A stretch of DNA of 64,000 bases from Prochilodus magdalenae (Eukaryota; Chordata; Actinopteri; Characiformes; Prochilodontidae), in assembly GCA_024036415.1 (NCBI GenBank), contig JAMWET010000156.1, positions 62,001 through 126,000 on the forward strand. The letters are read 5' to 3'. Made by a program: the position numbers and the translations under genes. The notes beneath the pieces are model-generated. The model had not been told where the DNA came from and made no database searches. It worked only from the letters and a program-made list of their open reading frames with translations. Every line of letters starts with the position of its first letter. The first letter of the stretch is position 1. Positions 58,711 to 64,000 of the stretch are shown piece by piece.

Positions 58711-60410
58711 ATTATGGCAAATATGCAGTATTGCAGCTTTGCAGCTCTATGGTTGGTCATTTTGCTTCCCAATCAAATTAGGCAGGAGATGCCAGGATGC
58801 ACCTATGATCCCACTGAGAACCGAAAGGTTTCAGTAGAACCACTTCAAACACAACATCACAACAGAAATGAATAAATAAAAAGAACATGCAGAAACACTG
58901 TTTAGGCTAATGTACCTTATGTTAAACATAAACGGCTGAACATGTCTATGCTATGTGTGTTTATATAGATCTGTGTGTAGTGTGCTAATATGACTATATG
59001 TAATAGTTAATCTTCTGAGCTAATAAAACACTCTACCTTATGCCTGCCATTCTGTTAGGGAGTTAATTAGACTTTGCACAGTACTTCTGCACTGCATGTT
59101 TCTCCTGCTCTAACACACCTGATTCAGCTCAGGGACTGAATAGCTAATGATGTGATCTAAGTGCAGAGAAAACACAGAACCGTGCAAGGATATGACAAGA
59201 CTGGAGGTGGGAAACTACGCCTGGAAAAACACTCTTTTAGTCATTTTAACACTGTGTTAAAGCTTCATCCTCACAGGTATCTGTAGGCATGGGCTTATGG
59301 TTGATGCTACGGACTGTCTAAAAAGTTTAGTGTTCAGAAAAAGCTTGTACGCAGCTTGTAGCCCTGCTTTGGTTGCCCATCACTGCACAAGTTGATTCCA
59401 CATACCTTTCTATTTTCCACAGGTTTATGGTTGAGGTCTCCCTGAGGAAGTATACATTTCAGCACTAAACTAAAATAACATTAATTCATATCTTTGATAA
59501 TAAATAACCACCACTGAACCCCTGGTGTGTAAGGCTAATTTTAATTAGCCTGTACATCACAGACTGTCTGACAGGCTAAATTGCAACATTTGGTTTCTCC
59601 TCCAAAGACTTCTTTGTCTAGTACAACCCATCAGACACCTTCCGCAGTCAGAGATCAGCTTAAAACGCATTGATTCACTTTAAATTTCAATTAGTTTTTC
59701 CTTTTTGATGTTCAGTTCTTTGTTTCTCATTTATCTGTTTGTTTTAAGTCTGTAGATGAAAGAGACTATGTTAAGCCTGTTACTACTATTACTATTAGTA
59801 GTAGTTGCAGTAGTGGTGGTAGTCCTCTCCTCCTCATCATTCTACCACTGATACTAATAATAGCTAGTAAAGTTCAGGTCCTGATGAAAATGCAGATTGA
59901 TTGCACAGCTTTGTTGTTTGTTTGTTGCTAACTGGTTGCAAAGGTGTTGCTGAAAATGAATGGGAGTGAATGGGAGAAACAAGGGATGAATAAATGACAC
60001 ATGGAGGAGTAAGGGTCAGTATGGCTGTGAATTACAGTTTGGGGGTCTACCCTGCAAGTACATGAGGTTTGGTGGCAGTAGGTTAAAGGAAACAGTAGAG
60101 CTTGAACGGGGGTAAAATAAAATTGGTAGGGAAGAGTGATGGGGGATAAAAGACAAACAGAAAGACAAAACAAAAAACGAGTGCGATAAACAGTGGATTC
60201 ATGCTTGGGGGTCTGCCGTGAGATGACGTTTGCAAAGCAGTGTGTCTTTTGATTGAGCAGAAGTACAGTAGATGGCTGTGTACTTTTCAACCCCATTCAT
60301 TTTTAGTGGGAAATAATGAGTAGCAGTAGAAGCAGTAGTAGTATCAGAAGGAGTAGTTGATGACTTAGTAGCAGTTTCCATAGCAGTAGAATTCATAGTG
60401 TCAGCAGTAG
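58711..60410. other. non-coding, with GTA-type short runs
   Basis: No gene is supported. Short agtagtagt runs lie at about 59788-59822. The 122-codon minus-strand frame at 59928-60296 has no recognisable domain. Confidence 0.45.
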
Positions 60411-60480
60411 TAGGGCTGGGCAGTATGAGGGAAAAGTATTACATCATGATATTTCAAGATATTTTGACAATGCTCAGTAT
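60411..60480 (+). mobile_element. miniature-element end, tagggctggg type
   Basis: tagggctgggcagtatgagg, then acatcatgatatttcaagat, fits the start of a common fish miniature element. The other end is not identified. Confidence 0.4.
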
Positions 60481-61117
60481 GCATCATTCCTGGACTTCGC
60501 ACCACTGGTGACCCACCTCTCCCACAAAACCCAGGAGCTGAACCCGGATCCCAACACAAATTAACATTATAAACACATAGCCATAACCTAAACAACTCAA
60601 GAACAATAACCAGGTCCAGCATGCTTGGCTGCTTACATGCCATGCCCCCCGAGCTTCTAGAGGCAAGCACTAGCTAGTAGCGAGTCATTACAATAACCAT
60701 ACACCTACAATGACTTGTATTCAGGGTTTACCAAAAAGCACTGCATTCAATTCCGTTAACCTGCCTGATCACGCCCACTTCGTAATAAACAAAGCACTGA
60801 GTATATCCATGGTTACATAGTTGATCATAATAATGATAATAATATGAATGGTAATATTTCCCAGGTCTGAGCACTAGTATTGAAAGAACACTGGTAGAAT
60901 TAGTAGTAGGAGCAAAAGTAGTAGCATAAACAGTAACAGCAGTGGGGATACGGCCAAATGACTGCAAATAAAAAAGGATATAAAGAAAGATTTAATTACT
61001 AAACACATGTTTAGGCGCCTGTTCATGTTTTCTTCAGACGTCTTCTACCTCATGTTAGCCATTCTGTTTGGGACCTAATTAGATTTCTTTATTTATCTCT
61101 CGATCAAACTCCACCTC

Positions 61118-61163
<46 letters not shown>

Positions 61164-62399
61164 CAACCATCTGGGTTTGCTTTTTGATATCAACGTGGCA
61201 TTCGTACACACGTTCTCACACGCTCCGAAGCAGTGACAGGGGGCAGAAACATCAAACGGCCAACCTGAGCATGCTCTCTGGTTCTTTCTCTCTTTTCCCC
61301 CGGCCCTTCACAACTGCGTCTGACACACTTGCCGCACATTCGCTGCCAGCTTTGTGGTGCCAGAACTACCTGGAATGCAGGCGGAGTACTCCACATCAGC
61401 CTTTGTGCAAGTCTGTGCTGTCATTCTGAAAAGTCTGATGTGTGGTTTTAATCCCTTTTCAGTGTTTGGATCTCTATCACCCACAGCGCTGTGTAAACAC
61501 CTCCTAAATGAGCTTGGAGCAACCCCATCAAAATCAATTTTACACATTACAGCAACTTCATTGGGTATAGGGGCGGAGCTGAAAGTAGCTCAGATGGCCT
61601 TTTCAACATGGATGTAAGTGCGACCTTGCTGGGGTCTAAATGAACTTGTAATGGTCCAGCTCTAGCTAGATAAACAGCTTGGCTTTGACTATCAGAGTCA
61701 GATTTTTTAGAATTAGCCCCTGTGTGGGAAGAGTGACTGGTGCTATTTAAGACTTATGGTGACCAAAAGTACTTATACAGTGACGGTCAGTGTTCTATAA
61801 TAAACAACAGGAGTTTATAAAATGGCTACACAGTGATGGACCAAACATTCTTCATTTGGTCTATAGCTGCAATGGATTAGAGCTTTATGTTGATTATTAC
61901 TGAACATAACTTGTATAAAATGATACTATGCAGAATTGCATATTTTATAGTTTGTGTTGGTCCCCATTTTATTAAAGTTAGGAGCCACTTGTATCACAAC
62001 GAAGGGGATTTCAGGCGCTCTGCTTAGCGTTGTGCCTGAGGACACCTTTCCCCATGATAAAGCTGCAGTGAGTTGATTACTTCTTTAATAAGACTTCTAT
62101 AACATATTTTTGTATTAAGTATTTCATTTTAAAAAATAAGTTCCTTCTGCATCTGCATTTCTAGTCCAGTACCAAATGGCTTGCTTTCTCTCTGCATTCT
62201 CTGAACTACCGATTTTTAACAAGCCCCTGGGTTTTTACAATGAATATATGCCAGCAGGAAGTTCACTCCTGCCGGCATCCCCTACCCTCACAGTCCTGGG
62301 GCAAAGCACCAGCGTCTTGTGCTGAAAGTGCCTCAGATGCTTTACCTCCACAGACACGTCTTGCATGCTAAGCCAGCTGAAACTATCAGGATTCTCTCT
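60481..62399. other. non-coding, no other recognised element
   Basis: Apart from the TC tract at 61121-61159 I see no supported feature. The open frames around 61190-61617 overlap on both strands and have no domain. Confidence 0.45.
61121..61159. repeat. (TC)n microsatellite
   Basis: About 19 CT dinucleotides are read directly. Confidence 0.96.
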
Positions 62400-62520
62400 T
62401 AAATAAACAAGCATATCATCACTGTCCAGAGGAAAACCTGGGGTGTTGCCCATGAACTCTTCAACAAGACAATGCAGAGCCACATGCTGCACACACTACA
62501 GAGTCATGCTGCCGTACTGT
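62400..62520 (+). pseudogene. Tc1-like transposase fragment
   Basis: A frame at about 62458-62495 reads LQQDNAEPHAAHT, matching the QQDNAxPH block that carries a catalytic aspartate in Tc1-like transposases. The sequence is decayed on either side. An open minus-strand frame (62235-62492) is a shadow of this region. Confidence 0.65.
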
Positions 62521-63589
62521 CTGCTGTGAAATAAAAGTCCAAGTAAATATGACACAGTTACGTTTTCAGATTTGGAGTTATAGAATTTTTACATACAGGG
62601 CCAAATTATCTCCACTGCAATAGTTCTGGCTGTGTCCCTGGAGGGCCAGCCTGTGCTGTGAGGTATTTCTCTGTGACATACACTAAAGGCTATTTTTAGA
62701 AGTCATGTCTGGACTCAGTTCTCTAATTTGGCCAGTAATATTTCTGCACATTGTAGGAAATTCCCAAAGACATCATTAGAGACTATTTGGAACGGATTAC
62801 AGTGGCCTTTTTAGTCAGCTTATGGCCACGTCCTTTTGTAGATCATATTTTAGGGTCCCAGGCAAGTGCTAGTGCTGGTGGTTTGTGTGTGTGTGGTTGG
62901 GTGTGGTGCAGACTCCTCCAGAGACAATATTTACCGGCCCAGCGTCCTCGTTCGAGATTTGTTACCCTAGACGCGCTATCAAAACACGTCACCATGAATC
63001 AAGCCGCAGCACTGAGCCATTTTTCCTTCCTCCAATCTCGTCCCTTTTCCCTCTGGGGACATCCTTCAAAACTCCCTCTCCCTGCGTCCTAGGCTCTCAG
63101 ATTGAGGGGGATACAGTTGGAGGGGGGTATACACTACCTGAACGTCCCAGCGGCCAGACTCCCTCAGGCAATGCTCGTCCCTGGAGATAGCTGAGAACAA
63201 GAGGGTTTATTATTAGCAGGAAGGCTTCGCTGCTGAAAATGCTGAGCTGGTAGAGAGCATCAGGCTTAGCTGCTCTTCCCCCCCTTGTGTTTTTTTATTT
63301 TAGTGTTTTTCATGCAGGTAACTGTAGGCTTGCATCAACTCGTCTTTCACCTTATTTTTGGTATGTTAACTTTTTCCAGTCTTGTTTAAAGTTCATGTTC
63401 TGCTATATCTGTGCTTTCTTTTCGGGCCACTTCTGTGAGGTGCAAAAGTACATGACATCAGCTTGTTAGGTAGCTACAAATTAGCATTGTGCAAACTGTG
63501 CCTAAATCATCTGAGAAACCTGGCTCAAACCCTGATACATGGTTGGGCTTTCTCAAACAGACTTGCATATCTGACACTGTATGGCATGG
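62521..63589. other. non-coding, no recognised element
   Basis: I see no supported feature in this stretch. The two overlapping plus-strand frames at 62787-63190 are in different frames with no domain. Confidence 0.45.
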
Positions 63590-63740
63590 TTCCTTAAATC
63601 CGGCCCTGGAGTTCCACTGTCCAGCATGGCTTTTGTAGTTTAGCTGCTCAAAGACACCGGATGTAGCACCAGCAAATAATTGCCACCAACCAACCAAACG
63701 GTGCTGAACGCCAGCCCTCCAGGACTAAATTTACGGAACT
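63590..63740. repeat. dispersed repeat with ggccctggag / ctccaggac edges
   Basis: The left edge ccggccctggagttccactg and the right edge cgccagccctccaggactaa are partly complementary inverted arms. The type is common in fish genomes. It is non-coding. Confidence 0.45.
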
Positions 63741-64000
63741 ACTGTATCCGTACATATGAACAGAATAGATGTTAACATATCTAAACAGTACAACAGTCCA
63801 TTTTCATATCTTACACTCTTGTACCAGCCTTATTTTTTTATCGCCTGGTCTGTAACTTTTCCATATCATTTTGAAGCTGCCCATGTTCCAACATGCTAGC
63901 GTTTTACTCTTCCTCCATGAGATGCAGCAGTAAATGATATCTGCACAGCGAAGCTGCTTAGCTAATAAGTAATGCTTGTACTGTCAAATTAGTGTCATGC
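63741..64000. other. non-coding, no recognised element
   Basis: Nothing is recognisable in the last 260 bp. Confidence 0.5.

Noticed and set aside
62235..62492. 85-codon minus-strand frame
   Set aside because: It runs opposite to a Tc1-like transposase fragment on the plus strand and has no independent support.

Overview
This window looks like non-coding DNA from a teleost fish, probably an ostariophysan such as a characin, catfish or electric fish. The evidence is a dense mixture of degenerate Tc1/mariner elements, hAT-like and other miniature elements, L1-like and L2-like LINE remnants, a tRNA-type SINE present twice, and many long microsatellites. All of these resemble families I know from fish genomes. 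The family calls rest on recognition of conserved motifs, not on a database search. I found no intact protein-coding gene, no convincing exon, and no rRNA or tRNA gene. The longest open frames are tandem-repeat artefacts.

Layout: 1-10 kb holds a decayed Tc1-like transposase (1219-2025), a second Tc1-like fragment, one copy of a dispersed family called R1 here (5395-5930), a reverse-strand SINE (7719-7921) and an internally deleted Tc1-like element that keeps a helix-turn-helix reading frame (8740-9270). 10-21 kb holds a 365-bp CTA triplet array, AT-rich sequence, two more R1 copies, a LINE reverse-transcriptase scrap, a miniature element, and a TC tract and GA tract facing each other. 21-31 kb is mostly unrecognised sequence, with an R1 copy, a LINE-type 3' tail and the second SINE copy. 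31-37 kb holds two tandem fragments of one LINE and a Tc1-like element (34723-36548) interrupted by a 663-bp hAT-like insertion.

37-49 kb holds the second copy of the internally deleted Tc1 family, a foldback repeat, a reverse-strand LINE relic (43497-45130), and two 42-bp minisatellite arrays in opposite orientation (45962-46592 and 47961-48208). The minisatellite unit contains the terminal sequence of a Tc1-like family. 49-64 kb holds a tandem repeat with a unit of about 450 bp, another Tc1-like relic (53201-54281), an LTR-element remnant with a tRNA-Leu-type primer-binding site (55664-55681), an L2-like LINE end and small repeats.

The genes do not work together in any system, because none is visible. 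What can be read is a history of transposon insertion, nesting, internal deletion, and conversion of a transposon end into satellite DNA. Several low-repeat islands (about 12.2-12.7, 14.0-14.5, 17.9-18.4, 33.9-34.5, 47.0-47.4, 49.0-49.7 and 56.7-57.0 kb) could be regulatory DNA, but only cross-species alignment could show that. I did not find a convincing undescribed biological system.
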